NCBI GenBank assembly: GCA_030248195.1
Contig: JASAND010028335.1
Span: 62,001-126,000 of the forward strand
Direction of reading: 5' to 3'
Source: Trissonchulus latispiculum
Lineage: Eukaryota; Nematoda; Enoplea; Enoplida; Ironidae
Length of the DNA stretch: 64,000 nucleotides
Shown: positions 30,928 to 43,312 of the stretch, in pieces
Numbering within the stretch: the stretch's first letter is position 1
Layout: the number at the start of each line of letters is the position of its first letter
Made by a program: the position numbers and the translations under genes
The notes under the pieces: model-generated
Told to the model about the DNA's origin: nothing
Databases searched by the model: none
What the model saw: the letters and a program-made list of their open reading frames with translations, nothing else

Positions 30928-31626
30928 CTGAAATTGTGATGTTTCGAATTTCGACATGTAATAACTAATCAAGTCATACTTCCACTCAAACTAAAGGTAG
31001 AACGAAAACATACTACTTTTAAGCTGCAACCTTGCCAGTTGTTAGCAATCAAACTAAATCTAAACAATTAATTTTCTGTTAATTTTCTGTTAATATCAGA
31101 ACAAAACAACATTTACTGGTCGCTACATTAGCACACAAAATGTTAACACCCTTTCCATGGCGTTAAGCAACTACTGAAAGGTTGAACAGTTTCGCTGTAA
31201 TTTCTGGCTTCGTATCTCGCCTAAAGGCGAGATAGCTGTTTTCGTTTCTGCCTCGAAATGAACTGAGTATGTTCAACGTTGAAATTTCACACTATAATCA
31301 ACATTTGCTCTTACTTGAAGGTAGGTTTTTGTGCGAAGGGGGTCTTGGTGGTATTTTTTATTAGAGTGTGGATTAACCAATAATTGATTTATTAATTATC
31401 AGGGGAGAATTTGTATAGCTTTGGTTATATTTGTAACAAGGGGGGGACATTCTTTCAGTGTTATAGCCCTTTTCAGAATATTCTTCCTACAAGGCCCCCC
31501 CTCGGTTGCAATATAATTTCACAACTTTCAACTTCCATTTCTGCTTAATATGCAAATTAACTTTTGCAGTATGATGTCAGTTAACAGTAAGTAGTGCTCG
31601 CGTAACGTAGCGCAAACAAAGGAACA
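30928..31626. other. Non-coding, probably intron of the Ig gene
   Basis: AT-rich with a G-run (about 31439) and CCCCCCC (about 31494). The motif CTCGCCTAAAGGCGAG (31214-31229) is a short hairpin. No exon seen. Confidence 0.35.
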
Positions 31627-31634
31627 GTAAACAT

Positions 31635-32420
31635 CAAAAATGAAATCGGGCCACCGGGTCAGATTGGGGCACTATATTATGGACCAGGTAACCGAGTAAA
31701 TGGGTCAGGAGCCCGGTTGGACCCGATGGTTTTGGTTGAGGGAAATATTTGCTGTTAAAAGCATACTTTTCGAATTTTTACCAAGTTTTCACCAACTAAA
31801 AACTTGAAAAATTCTCAAAAACCAGCAATAGAAATACATTACACGGTATTGATCCAGTTTTCTATAAGGCTTGGCGATGTAGTGTCCTCATAATGTTTGT
31901 AGTGTCCTGTCAAGGCTGCATCCAGTTTTGAAGCTATTACTGCGCTGAATCTTCATCTTCATTAGAAAAATGAAAATAAAGAAGTGGGACCCGAGTTCGT
32001 ATCATTATCTTAAAACTTAAACTTTAAACTTAGTCATAATCACTAATAATTCTACAAAGCACAGTAGTCTTGAACCCTCAGCCAAAACTAATGTTTTATA
32101 GAACGGTAATAAAACCATGGTACTTAGTATTTTGTTCTAAACTGGCTCAATAAGTTGTAATTTAGTTCATTTTAGTTTCAGTGCGAAGTCTGCCAAATCA
32201 GAGTTGATTTATCAGGCTTACCCAAGACATTTATTTTCCAAAGTTAGGTACCTTAAAGAAAGGAAAAATATGCCGAGATTCAAATTTTTGACGTCAAAAA
32301 AAGTCGAAAAGGTCAGTGAACACTTTCAGCATCTCAGTTCGACAGTTTTAGATTTTCCAACATTAAACCGAAATTTTCAAAAATACCGGGTCAGTAAGTA
32401 GTGACACGGTTTCATCTCTG
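31635..32420. mobile_element. hAT-like non-autonomous element, TSD GTAAACAT
   Basis: A perfect 8-bp duplication GTAAACAT flanks it (31627-31634, 32421-32428). The right end read inward is CAGAGATGAAACCG; the left end CAAAAATGAAATCGGG is related. Subterminal ACCGGGTCA repeats occur at both ends. Same family as 58757-60942. Eight-base duplications and C/TA-x-x-G ends are typical of hAT elements; no transposase coding remains. Confidence 0.9.
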
Positions 32421-32428
32421 GTAAACAT

Positions 32429-34110
32429 GCTGCTTTGTTCCACGCCAGTCGTGGTCTACATAACTGCTGAAGCATTGCATAAGTGTGCTGTCCCATACAA
32501 CAGATAAATTATACCGGTATCTGGTTCGCACATCAATGCATATTAACAGCGTGAGATTTAACCATGTGTCTGCGATTAAAATTATGTATGATTAAGGCTT
32601 TTGAAACTAGTCGGTTTAGGATTTTGTATGTCGGAGACAAAATCCAGCGTCGAGATATTGCTCCTTTTAGAAGCCAACTTGTTTCAATTTTGGTAGTCAG
32701 TTCAGTTGTTTGTGCTAGCTAAGCTATATCTCACTCAACCCTGATAAGGATTTTACTATATTGGGGCTTGAGCAGGACTCCTCCATCATCGACGCCTACT
32801 TCTTTGGCTCCTACCACTTACTCCGCAACAAGCACGGAAATGTCAAATGTTTAGGGCTTCTGGCTACAATTAACGAAACTGTTCTTGCTTCGCAGCAAGT
32901 TTTTGATCTAAAATCATCTGTTTTGATACTAAAACCGAAATTCTGAACTAAGTACAAGCAGGCAATTTTACTGTATTTTTGGTATTTCCAAACCATGCTA
33001 CTCCCCACCTTTCCCCTGCTCAGTTTTGTCTAGAAATAGAAAAAATCTGGCAGCAGATTACGGACTATCGGACACTGCCCAGTCCTGTCCTGCTTGAGAC
33101 AACCATTGCAGCTATTGCTATAGCATTGCTACCGCTTTCTCTTTTGCTTCTAATGTTGTACTGATCCAGGAAGTGCATTATTAGGTAGGTCAAGCTCTGG
33201 CTGGCTTACGCGTACTGGGAGGGGTGAAGGGGGCTCTCTCTCATTCGAATAGCCCCTATAGATTTCGACATTACCCATGAGAAGAAAAATTGCTAAGTTT
33301 TGCAATTTTCCATCAATCGTTCCAACACATTTAATTGCAGGTTTAGCTTTACCGAGTTCTGTTTAGAACCTCAGATACGGTGGACGTAATGGAGGTCCTA
33401 ATAGCCAGAACAAATCGGGTAATTGGTATGGCAATTATTTAGCGTCAGCATCCCCCTTGCCTCTAAACTGCATACGTTCTAAACTGGCAGTACCCCTAAC
33501 AGGAGTGTCGACTGGGGTGAGGTGGCTGTGAAAAATTAAGTTTTATCATATCTATGTGGGAATCTATATAGAATTGTACACCACACATAATATCTTAACA
33601 TTTAAAACGGCCAACATTTCCGAATTTTTACTTAAGTTTGCGTACACCTTCCTCTAGACTGGGGACCTATCAAGTTTTTTTATAAAACTGGTCTTTGGTC
33701 AAGAGTAATAGCTCGATTTATAGAGTCGAATTAGAAGTGCAGTAGAGTGCTGCTGAACTACAGCACGGCCTATAACTAGCTACAGGTAAGTTGCAATCGT
33801 CCGAAATTTAGCATACAAGCATGGAAGAGCATTGCAAATTGTGTTTATGAGTTTCCTTCACTGACAGTAAAGTTTGCATTTGGTTGCGCTGCAGTAGAGT
33901 GCTATATGCTATATACAGCAACTAAAACTATTGCAGCCATGGGTACTGGATGTTGGATTTCTGTCAAAATAGAGAAAAAGGAAGAACTTGGAACTTTTCA
34001 AGCTTCTTTGTTCTGTACTTTCGGTTGACGATTAATGATTGGCGGAATTTTTAAAGTTTCTTTCACACAACGTTTTTGCTTTTTACTGAGAACCTTAAAA
34101 ATGAAATAGG
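32429..34110. other. 1.7 kb without secure features
   Basis: Two GC-richer segments read as protein on the plus strand: DSSIIDAYFFGSYHLLRNKH at about 32776-32840 just after TTGAGCAG, and LPSPVLLETTIAAIAIALLP with a membrane-like tail at about 33080-33164. They could be exons or pseudo-exons of another gene. Splice sites are not convincing and no family is recognised. Confidence 0.25.
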
Positions 34111-34774
34111 ACAAGAATAAAAATGCTCCGGTGCAGCATGAAAAATGCAATATGGGTGACATTCGGTTGTAAATGGACAGAGGACTAGGTTTTAAAACGT
34201 TAATATGGGAGGGACAGGTTGTAAATGCCAGGAGGACTAGGTTAAAAGCGCACTAATATGGACCAGCTTCGCTGAACAACCCATATTCGCGGTCACTCAT
34301 GCTCCACTCCACATGACATACGAGTAAGATCTACATTCTTCAGCTTTCAAAGCAAGCGGGACGATTTTGAAATATTAAAACTTATTTCAAATAAACAATG
34401 CAGTTCTGGTAGAAAGGTGTTCAAGGTGTTTTTTCTGCACTGTCAGCGCAGAATCTTTTACTAAGTTGAAGCGAAATGCAGTTGACATTATGTATGTGTA
34501 TTATTAAGTTGTTTAATAAGGAGCACGACTATATACATATACTTGCAAGGTAGCAACAGCACGCAGCAGCCGGTAGAAACTCTGGGCAGTTTTCGCGAAT
34601 ATGGGTTGTTCAGCGAAGCTGGTCCATATTAGTGCGCTTTTAACCTAGTCCTCTTGGCATTTACAACCTGTCCCTCCCATATTAACGTTTTAAAACCTAG
34701 TCCTCTGTCCATTTACAACCGAATGTCACCCATATTGCATTTTTCATGCTCCACTGGAGCATTTTTATTCTTGT
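34111..34774. mobile_element. Palindromic element abutting (TA)n
   Basis: Arms of about 180 bp (34111-34292 and 34596-34774) are inverted copies, beginning ACAAGAATAAAAATGCTCC. The loop is about 300 bp. The right end is followed within a few bases by the (TA)n tract at 34779. No target duplication identified. Confidence 0.85.
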
Positions 34775-34777
34775 ATA

Positions 34778-34778
<1 letters not shown>

Positions 34779-34868
<90 letters not shown>
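34779..34868. repeat. (TA)n microsatellite, ~90 bp
   Basis: Near-pure TA dinucleotides lying between two palindromic elements. Confidence 0.97.
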
Positions 34869-34872
<4 letters not shown>

Positions 34873-36259
34873 TCAATTTCTGAGAAATTCGACTGTGCTG
34901 CCTGTACTTACGGACAACCTTCAAAAATCGAGTTGGCTCAAACTTTCAGGACATGTAGCAACCCGACGTAAAAGTAAAACCTCCAAACATTAGAGCTCAA
35001 CTCCGTATATTCAACGAGTTATAGCAAAATTCGTGGTTTTCGACTCTGCCACTGACGTCGTCGTAGGACTTCACCAATCAAAATTGTGCTCAGGCCGATA
35101 GAGAAGAGTCAGACAGTTCATATCTTAACCATACAGGCACCACACATGGGGCACCTATCCCTCGCCAGTTTGAGTTTTCTAGCGGTCATGTTCCGCAGTT
35201 TGCTACGGTCGAACCTTAGCTTAAGCCTCCAAGCTCAGTAGGCGCATTTCCACATTTTTTGACATAGCGACCTCATTATGCCTTAGTGCCACGCAATTTT
35301 TATAAATATTATTTATCTATATGCTACCAACGTCCATGGAAAAAATGAACAAAATTCCAGACCCACTTTTGAGATATGGCCATGCAAAGTTCGAAAAATC
35401 GCCGTTTTTGAGCCAAAACAGCGATTATGGCAACTTTGACCCGCCATAGCCGACTAATGAAAAAAGATATCGGCGTAATATTTTAGACATATAACCTATT
35501 AAGTTTCAGCCAAATTGGAGAAATTTTATTTTTTCGATTTTTCATCCCCCCAAAAAATGAAAAAAAGATAAAATTTCTCCGATTTGGCTGAAACTTGTCC
35601 GAAACATTGCCAAGGGTACCTAGGTTATATGTCTGAAATATTACGCCGATATCTTTTTCCATTAGTCGGCTATGGCGGTCAAAGTTGCCATAATCGCTGT
35701 TTTGGCTCAAAAACGGCGATTTTTCGAACTTTGAATGGCCATATCTCAAAAAGTGGGTCTGGAATTTTGTTCATTTTTTCCATGGACATTTTTAGCATAT
35801 AGATAAATAATATTTATAAAAATTGTGTGGTACTAAGGCATAATGAGGTCACTATGTCAAAAATGTGGAAATGCGCCTACTGAGCTTGGAGGCTTAAGCT
35901 AAGGTTCGACCGTCGCAAACTGCAGGAACATGACCGCTAGAAAACTCAAACTGGCAGGGATAGGTGCCCCATGTGTGGTGCCTGTATGGTTAAGATATGA
36001 ACTGTCTGACTCTTTCTCTATCGGCCTGAGCACACTTTTGATTGGTGAAGTCCTACGGCGACGTCAGTGGCAGAGTCGAAAATCACGAATTTTGCTATAA
36101 CTCGTTGAATATACGGAGCTGAGCTCTAATATTTGAAGGTTTTCCTTTTACGTCAGGTTGCTACAAGTTCTGAAAGTTTGAGCCAAATTGATTTTTGAAG
36201 TGTCGTCCAAGTTATGGTTGACCCTACCAAAAAATTTTTTTTTTTTAGAAATCGGCTCA

Positions 36260-36262
<3 letters not shown>
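34869..36262. mobile_element. 1.4-kb palindrome bounded by (TA)n on both sides
   Basis: Arms of about 670 bp pair along almost their whole length around a centre near 35550 (AAATTTTATTTTTTCG / AAAAAAAGATAAAATTT). Outer ends (AGTCAATTTCTGAGAAATTC at left) meet (TA)n at both sides. No coding capacity. Arms differ by scattered substitutions and small indels, so it is not an assembly mirror. Confidence 0.9.

Positions 36263-36308
<46 letters not shown>
36263..36308. repeat. (AT)n microsatellite
   Basis: About 46 bp of alternating AT between the 1.4-kb palindrome and the left end of the 16-kb inverted-repeat structure. Confidence 0.95.
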
Positions 36309-36311
<3 letters not shown>

Positions 36312-36752
36312 TCAGTTTCTGGTACAAGCCGACTACACCGCGATGGGTCAAAAAATTAATTTCGCTTATACTTCGCTCATTTGTAGGACCTATGCATTGT
36401 ACTTACATGGCGAAATATGAACGAATTTGGTTCAGCCATTTTCGAGATATCAGCATTTGAAGTTGAGCTGTTTCTGATACGCACACGACTTGGTTAGGAT
36501 ATTGTTTCGGGCTGTTTATTGATGTGCTAAAGGGCATCATCCAATGAATTCCATATCATAAATAAGGCCTACTATTGAGGTTTCTTTTGTGCTAACCAAT
36601 GTGTAATTTCACTTTCACCATATTATGAAAAATGACAAAATAGGAGCACAGGAGGCTATATTATGTACATGCATTTGCATGCTTTAACGCTAAAAAAACA
36701 TTTTCTAAAAATAAAACAGTCGGGATTTTTTCAGTACTCTTTTCTGCTCCTA

Positions 36753-38405
36753 TTAGCTATATGCATGCCAAATATGGCCCAGAAAAAGTGGAACCTCCGA
36801 CTTCCACACGCGTTAATGTACGTATCGTTCACAACTCTAATCCCATCATGTCGTACAATTAAACCCCAGAAGGAGCTATGAAGGGATGCTAGTTCTCAAT
36901 TTTTTTCTGAACATGTTTGTGTTCAAACGGATGTTAGACATGCTAGTAAAGTTTAGATAAAGTGGCACCTGCTATGCTTAAGCCAATTTAAAATCAAATC
37001 CCAAATATCACCACACCAGGTCGAACAACCCGTAACACTAGAAAGGGCTATCAGCGGTTGTAACTTCTTAATTTTTTCTGAACAGGTTTGTGTTGGAGCG
37101 GGCGTTAGACATGCTATATAAAAAGTTAAGAAATAAATGGTACATGGTACATGCTATGCTGATTTCGGACTTGATCATAAATCTTTTTTTGGAGTCAGCA
37201 GTTGTGAAATTGCTATCGTCACTATAGGCTGACGCATAGTTCGTTTGCACTGGTCTAAGTGCAGACTTTGCATCAAGCTTTGTCAAATGCAGTTAAAAGT
37301 TTTCCGGTTACTTCGACCAATTTGAAAATTTAAGCTGATTCGTTATATAATCCTAAACAGGAAGGAAACCAACTAAGGCTTAAATCACTACAAAATAAAG
37401 AATGTTCCGTATTTCATGGAAGCTGACTGAGTTCGGGTTCTGAAATTCATACATATACTGATAACAAGTGACCTTTGTGACCGTACAAATAAGTTTTTGG
37501 AGACAGCTACGTACTGAATTCAAGTTTTGATTCCAGGTTAAAAACCTACATGAAATATTTCAAAAAATAGATAAAAAGCAAGTGTCTGTGTCTGTGCGAA
37601 CGGAGTGCGTCAGTTCATAAATACGGTAACAAAAACTGCTTAGTGTATGCAGTGAAAATAATTTCATACAGTTTATGTTAGCCCATATAAAGAAAATCAC
37701 AATTATCTGTTTGCTTTATTAACGTAAAGTAAACTATAGTTTGGAAGATAACTTAGACTGTGACATATGACTAAGCACAGGTTTTTTTAGCCATTAACAC
37801 CTTCGAGTAGTTTCTTAGGTATGCACTGTAAACTTTAAGTTAGTCTCCAACCTACTGTCTTCAAAATTTAGGTTTAAGGTTTAATAAATCCAACCAGATA
37901 GATGGCAAGAACTTGCATCCGTTATATAATAGCTACTTCGAGGTAAATGAGTTGTTCGACCTGATGAAATAATATTTGGGATTTGATCCGAAATCGCCCA
38001 AGGCGTACATAGCATGTACCATTTATTTCTTAACTTTTTATATAGCATGTCTAACTCCCGCTCCAACACAAACATGTTCAGAAAAAATTAAGAAGCTACA
38101 ACCGCTGATAGCCCTTTCTAGTGTTACGGGTTGTTCGACCTGGTGAGGTGATATTTGGGATTTGATTTTAAATTGGCTTCAGCATAGCAGGTGCCACTTA
38201 TCTAAACTTTACTAGCATGTCTAACATCCGTTTGAACACAAACATGTTCAGAAAAAAATTGAGAACTAGCATCCGTTCATAGCTCCTTCTGAGGTTTAAT
38301 TGTACGACGTGATGGGATTAGAGTTGTGAACGATACGTACATTAACGCGTGTGGAAGTCGGAGGTTCCACTTTTTCTGGGCCATATTTGGCATGCATATA
38401 GCTAA
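36753..38405. mobile_element. 1.65-kb palindrome nested in the 16-kb element's left arm
   Basis: Begins TTAGCTATATGCATGCCAAA and ends with its reverse complement. Arms of about 450 bp pair around a central region near 37200-37950. TA flanks both sides (36751-36752 and 38406-38407), and the host arm sequence resumes after it (TGTAATG, as in the right arm). Tc1/mariner-type target. No transposase. Confidence 0.85.
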
Positions 38406-38589
38406 TATGTAATGTTACGGATGAAGTAAAAACCAAAAAGTTAAGAAAGCTCATGCAAATCATGAATTGCGATTGGAACTTGAATTATTACTGGTTGTTG
38501 TTTTTGGAATCAGTTATTCAGAACCTAGAATGTAGTGTGTGAACGTCCAAGCAATCTTTGTAATTATCCATTGTTCTTGTAAATACCAG

Positions 38590-38622
38590 AGTTAGGTAGT
38601 GCGCGTCAGCGCACTACCTAGA
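38590..38622. repeat. Short perfect hairpin
   Basis: AGGTAGTGCGC and GCGCACTACCT form an 11-bp stem around a loop of two or three bases. Context is non-coding interior of the 16-kb element. Confidence 0.7.
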
Positions 38623-39450
38623 ATAGGGAAAAAAGGCGTATTGCGCCTCTTGGAAAATAGTTTTCCCTGTTGCCGGCGGAGGAGTTGAGGTAGAGCCTTC
38701 ATATTGTACCAGTAGAAACCCCTTCACGAGGGGTACATGCTGTGCAAATTTGAGCAAAATCGGCCGAGCCGTTTTTGAGATATGACAGATTCAATTTTTC
38801 AATGCACGACTTTCTCTCCATTTTTTCCCCCCCACCCTAGGGGTCGGAGGTCTTAGATTTCCTATACCATATGGGGTTTTTTAACAACTTTTTCCCCATT
38901 TTTGGGGAAATGAGTATGGAGTAGGTAGGGCCCCCCCATAGGTCTGTGTACATAGCAGGATTTCGATTTTTTCGAAGATAGTTTTTTTCAAAAATGGTCA
39001 ATCCTTCTGTTCGGGTCTTCTTGAACTGGGGCAGGCCGACGGGTCTGAGGTTGTTTGTGGAGCATTGCCCCATGACCCTTATCCGGATAGGCTATATGAA
39101 TTTTGGATCTGGCCCCTGTAATTTTCTGGCCGGGGGTCACTAGTTAACGTGTAAAAGGGGGGGGGGGGTCTGGGCCTACGGGTAGGCAGCCCTATACATA
39201 AGAGCTGTTGGGCTGAGGTTTCGTATTCGAATAGGAACCCCTATATGGTGAATCTAAATGGCCCATTAGTTTCGCTGTAGGACCTATCCATGTGGCTGGG
39301 GGGCACCCTGATGGTGGTGGGCCCTACCGTGACGCAACTCCAACTTTAACCTCTTCTACAGAAATATCTACAGTGAGCAGCTCTCTCTTATTTGGGATTT
39401 GGGGTGGGGTGCGGGAGCACTACAGCATAGGCTATAGTAGGTTTCGCCCG
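38623..39450. other. Unclassified interior of the 16-kb element
   Basis: GC-richer sequence with C and G runs (38828, 39160). No open frame longer than expected by chance and no repeat ends identified. Confidence 0.3.
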
Positions 39451-39454
39451 GACC

Positions 39455-40790
39455 CCTGTGGCGCCCTGGCCAGGGGTCCGGACCGTGGACCATGCCCAAA
39501 ATGGCCAAAAATCGATTATTCCAAAAGTGGCCAAGTTTGGTATCAAATGAAAGCCCTTGGTGGGGCGAACATTTTTTGCCATTGGAGGACCCCTCCAAAG
39601 TGGACCCAGCGGCCTGTGGCCCCCTGGACAGGGTCCGGACCGGTCCAAAATGGTCAAAAATCGATTTTTCCAAAAGTGGCCAAGTTTGGTTTCAAATGAA
39701 AGCCCTTGGTGAGGCGAACATTTTTTGTCATTGGAGGACCCTTCCAAAGTGGACCCAGCGGCCTGTGGCGCCCTGGCCAGGGTCCCGACCGGTCCAAAAT
39801 GGTCAAAAATCGATTTTTCCAAAAGTGACCAAGTTTGGTATCAAATGAAAGCCCTTGGTGGGGCGAACATTTTTTGTCATTGGAGGACCCCTCCGAAGTG
39901 GACCCAGCGGCCTGTGGCGCCCTGGACAGGGTCCGGACCGGTCCAAAATGGTCAAAAATCGATTTTTCCAAAAGTGGGCAAGTTTGGTTTCAAATGAAAG
40001 CCCTTGGTGAGGCGAACATTTTTTGTCATTGGAGGACCCCTCCAAAGTGGACCCAGCGGCCTGTGGCGCCCTGGCCAGGGTCCCGACCGGTCCAAAATGG
40101 TCAAAAATCGATTTTTCCAAAAGTGGCCAAGTTTGGTATCAAATGAAAGCCCTTGGTGGGGCGAACATTTTTTGTCATTGGAGGACCCTTCCAAAGTGGA
40201 CCCAGCGGCCTGTGGCGCCCTGAACAGAGTCCGAACTGGTCAAAAATCGATATTTTAAAAAATTTCCAAGTTTGGTATCAAATGAAAGCCCTTGGTGAGG
40301 CCAACATTTTTTGTCATTGGAGGACCCATCCAAAGTGGGTCCTGCGGCCTGTGGCGCCCTGACCAGGGTCCGGACTGGTCAAAAATCGATATTTTAAAAA
40401 ATTTCCAAGTTTGGTATCAAATGAAAGCCCTTGGTCAGGCGAACATTTTTTGTCATTGGGGGACCTCTCTAAAGTGTCCCTAGCCAGCTGTGGCGCCCTG
40501 AACAGGGTCCGGACTGATCAAAAATCGATTTTTCCAAAAGTTTGCAAATTTGGTATCAAATGAAAGCGCTTGGTGAGGCAAACATTTTTTGTCCTTGGAG
40601 GACCCCTCCAAAGTGGACCCAGCGGTCTGTGGCGCCCTGACCAGGGTCCAGACTGGTCAAAAAACGATTTTTTCAAAAAATTACAAGTTTGGTAACAAAT
40701 GAAATCCCTTGGTCAGGCGAACATTTCCTGTCATTGGAGGCGCCTCCAAAGTTACCCCAGCGGCCTGTGGCACCCTGACCTTTCAAAGGG
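39455..40790. repeat. 149-bp then 139-bp tandem array
   Basis: The marker TCAAATGAAAGCCCTTGGT recurs at 39543, 39692, 39841, 39990 and 40139 (exactly 149 bp apart), then at 40278, 40417, 40556 and 40695 (139 bp apart). The change reflects loss of about 10 bp around CCAAAATGGT. Open frames on both strands here are by-products of the periodic sequence. Confidence 0.95.
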
Positions 40791-40794
40791 GGCC

Positions 40795-43304
40795 CCTTCA
40801 AAGTGGACCGACAGCGCGACGACCCCCCCTCCCGGTGGGAGTTCGGCCCACCGTCATCCTGTTTTCCGGAAAACCTTTAGTAAACGCAACGTTTTCTGAT
40901 GCAGAAACGATAGCGTTTTTCAAATTTCCCCGACCCCACGCAGCGCGACGCCCCCCCCCCCGGTGTGAGTTCGCCCCCCCGTCATCCCCTTTTCTATTAG
41001 CCTCTCTGTAAACGTTTTCTGATGCTGACACAGTTGCGTTTTTTTAAAATTTCCCCTACCCCACGCAGCGCGACGACCCCCCCCCCGGTGGGAGTTCGGC
41101 CACCGTCTTCCTGTTTTCCGGAAAACCTTTACTAAACGTTTTTTGATGCAGAAACAGTTGCGTTGTTTCAAATTGCCCGTTCCCCACGCAGTGCGACGAC
41201 CCCCACCGGTGGGAGTTCGGCCCCCTGTTATCCTCTTTTCCGATAGCCCCTCTGTAAACGTTTTCTGATGCAGAAGCAATTGCGTTTTTTCAAACTTTCC
41301 GAACCCCACGCACCGCGACGACCCCCCCCGGTGGGAGTTCGGCCCCCGTCTTCCTGTTTTCCGGAAAACCTTTACTAAACGTTTCTTGTTGCGTTTCTGA
41401 TGCAGAAGCAATTGCGATTTTACAAATTTTCCGTACCCCACGCACCGCGACGACCCCCCCGCTACCCTCTGTTAACGTTTTCTGATGCTTCAGGAATTGC
41501 GTTTTTTTTAAAATTTTCCATATCCCCCGCACCGCGGCGACCCCCCCCCCCCCCCCGGCAGTTCGTCTCCCCGTCATCCTGTTTTCCGGAACACCTATAC
41601 TAAACGTAACCTTTTCTGATGCTGTAACAATTGCGTTGGTTTCAAATTTTCCGTACCCCACGCACCGCGACGGCGCCCCCCCCCCCCCGGTGGGACTTCG
41701 CCCCCCTCTTCCTGTTTTCCGGAAAACCTTAACTAAACGTTTTCTGCTGCAGAAACAATTGCGTTTTTTAAAATTTTCGGAACCCCACCCACCGCGACGA
41801 CCCCCCCCCCTGGCAGTTCGACCCCCGTCTTCCTGTTTTCCGGAAAACCTTTACTACACGTTTTTTGATGCAGAAACAGTTGCGTTTTTTCTAATTGTCC
41901 GTTCCCCACGCAGTGCGACGACCCCCACCGGTGGGGGTTCGGCCCCCTGTTATCCTGTTTTCCGATAGCCCCTCTGTAAACGTTTTCTGATGCAGAAGCA
42001 ATTGCGGTTTTACAAATTTTCCGTACCCCACGCACCGCGGCAACCCCCCCCCCCCCCGGTGGGACTTCGGCCCCCCTTTTCCTGTTTTCCGGTAAACCCT
42101 CTAAACGTTATCTGATGCTTAAACAATTGCGTTTTTTCAAATTTTCCGAACCCACGCACCGCGACGACCCCCCCCCGGTGGGAGTTCGGCCCCCCGGCTT
42201 CCTGTTTTCCGTGACACCTATACTAGACGGGACGTTTTCGGATGCTGTAACCATTGGGGTGGTGTCAAATTTTTCCGTACCCCACGCAGTGCGCTAGGAC
42301 CCCCCCGGTGGGAGTTCGGCCCCCGTCATCCTCTTTGCCGATAGACCCTCTGTAAACGTTTTCTGATGCAGAAGCAATTGCGGTTTTTCAAATTTTCCGA
42401 ACCCCACGCAGCGCGACGCCCCCCCCCCGGTGGGAGTTCGGCCCCCCGTCTTCCTGTTTTCCAAAAATACCTTTTCTAAACGCAACATTTTCTGATGCGG
42501 AAACGATAGCGTTTTTTCTAACTTGCCCGTTCCCCACGCACCGCGACGAACCCCCCCCCCCGGTGGGAGTCGGCCCCCTCATCCTGTTTTCCGATAAACC
42601 CTCTGTAAACGTTTTTGGATGCTTAAACAATTGCGTTTTTTCAAATTTTCCGAACCCCACGCACCGCGACGCCCCCCCCCCCAGTGTGAGTTCGCCCCCC
42701 CCCGTCATCCCCTTTTCCGTTAGCCCCTCTGTAAACGTTTTCTGATGCTGACACAATTGCGTTTTTCTAAATTTCCCCTACCCCACGCAGCGCGACGACC
42801 CCCCCCCCCGGTGGGAGTTCGGCCCCCCTCATCCTGTTTTCCGATAAACCCTCTGTAAACGTTTTCTGATGCTTAAACAATTGCGTTTTTTCAAATTTTC
42901 CGAACCCCACGCAGCGCGACACCCCCCCGGTGGGAGTTCGGCCCCCTGTTTTCCAAAAAACCTTTACTAAACGCAACATTTTCTGATGCGGAAACGATAG
43001 CGTTTTTTCTAATTGCCCGTTCCCCACTCACTGCGACAGACCCCCACCCCCCCCCCCGGTGGGAGTTCGGCCCCCCTCATCCTCTTTTCCGATAAACCCT
43101 CTGTATACGTTTTCTGGTGCTTAAACAATTGCGTTTTTTCACATTTTTCGAATTCCACGCACTGCGAGGACCCCCCCTCACCCCCCGGTGGGAGTTCGGT
43201 CCCCCGTCATCCTCTTTTCCGATTGCCCCTCTGTAAACGTTTTCTGATGCTGGCACAATTGCGTTTTTAGAAATTTTCCGTACCCTACGCACCGCGATGA
43301 CCCC
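40795..43304. repeat. ~20-copy C-rich tandem array (115-131-bp units)
   Basis: Each unit holds CCCCACGCA-CGCGACGACC, a run of 6-16 C, GGTGGGAGTTCGG, CCTGTTTTCCGG, TAAACGTTTTCTGATGC and CAATTGCGTTTTTTCAAA. The marker TTTTCTGATGC recurs about 20 times. C-run length varies between units. Not coding. Confidence 0.93.
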
Positions 43305-43312
43305 GATGTTCT

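Noticed and set aside
34869..36262. Palindrome as an assembly mirror artefact
   Set aside because: The arms differ by numerous substitutions and indels, which an inverted chimeric read of one molecule would not show.
34654..36460. Open frames with long IYIYIYIY runs
   Set aside because: They are translations of (TA)n microsatellites.
39292..43292. Many overlapping open frames on both strands with repeated WSKIDFSKSGQVW-like or ENRMTGG-like segments
   Set aside because: They arise from tandem arrays with periods that keep several frames open; identical periodicity on both strands and no start or splice context argue against genes.
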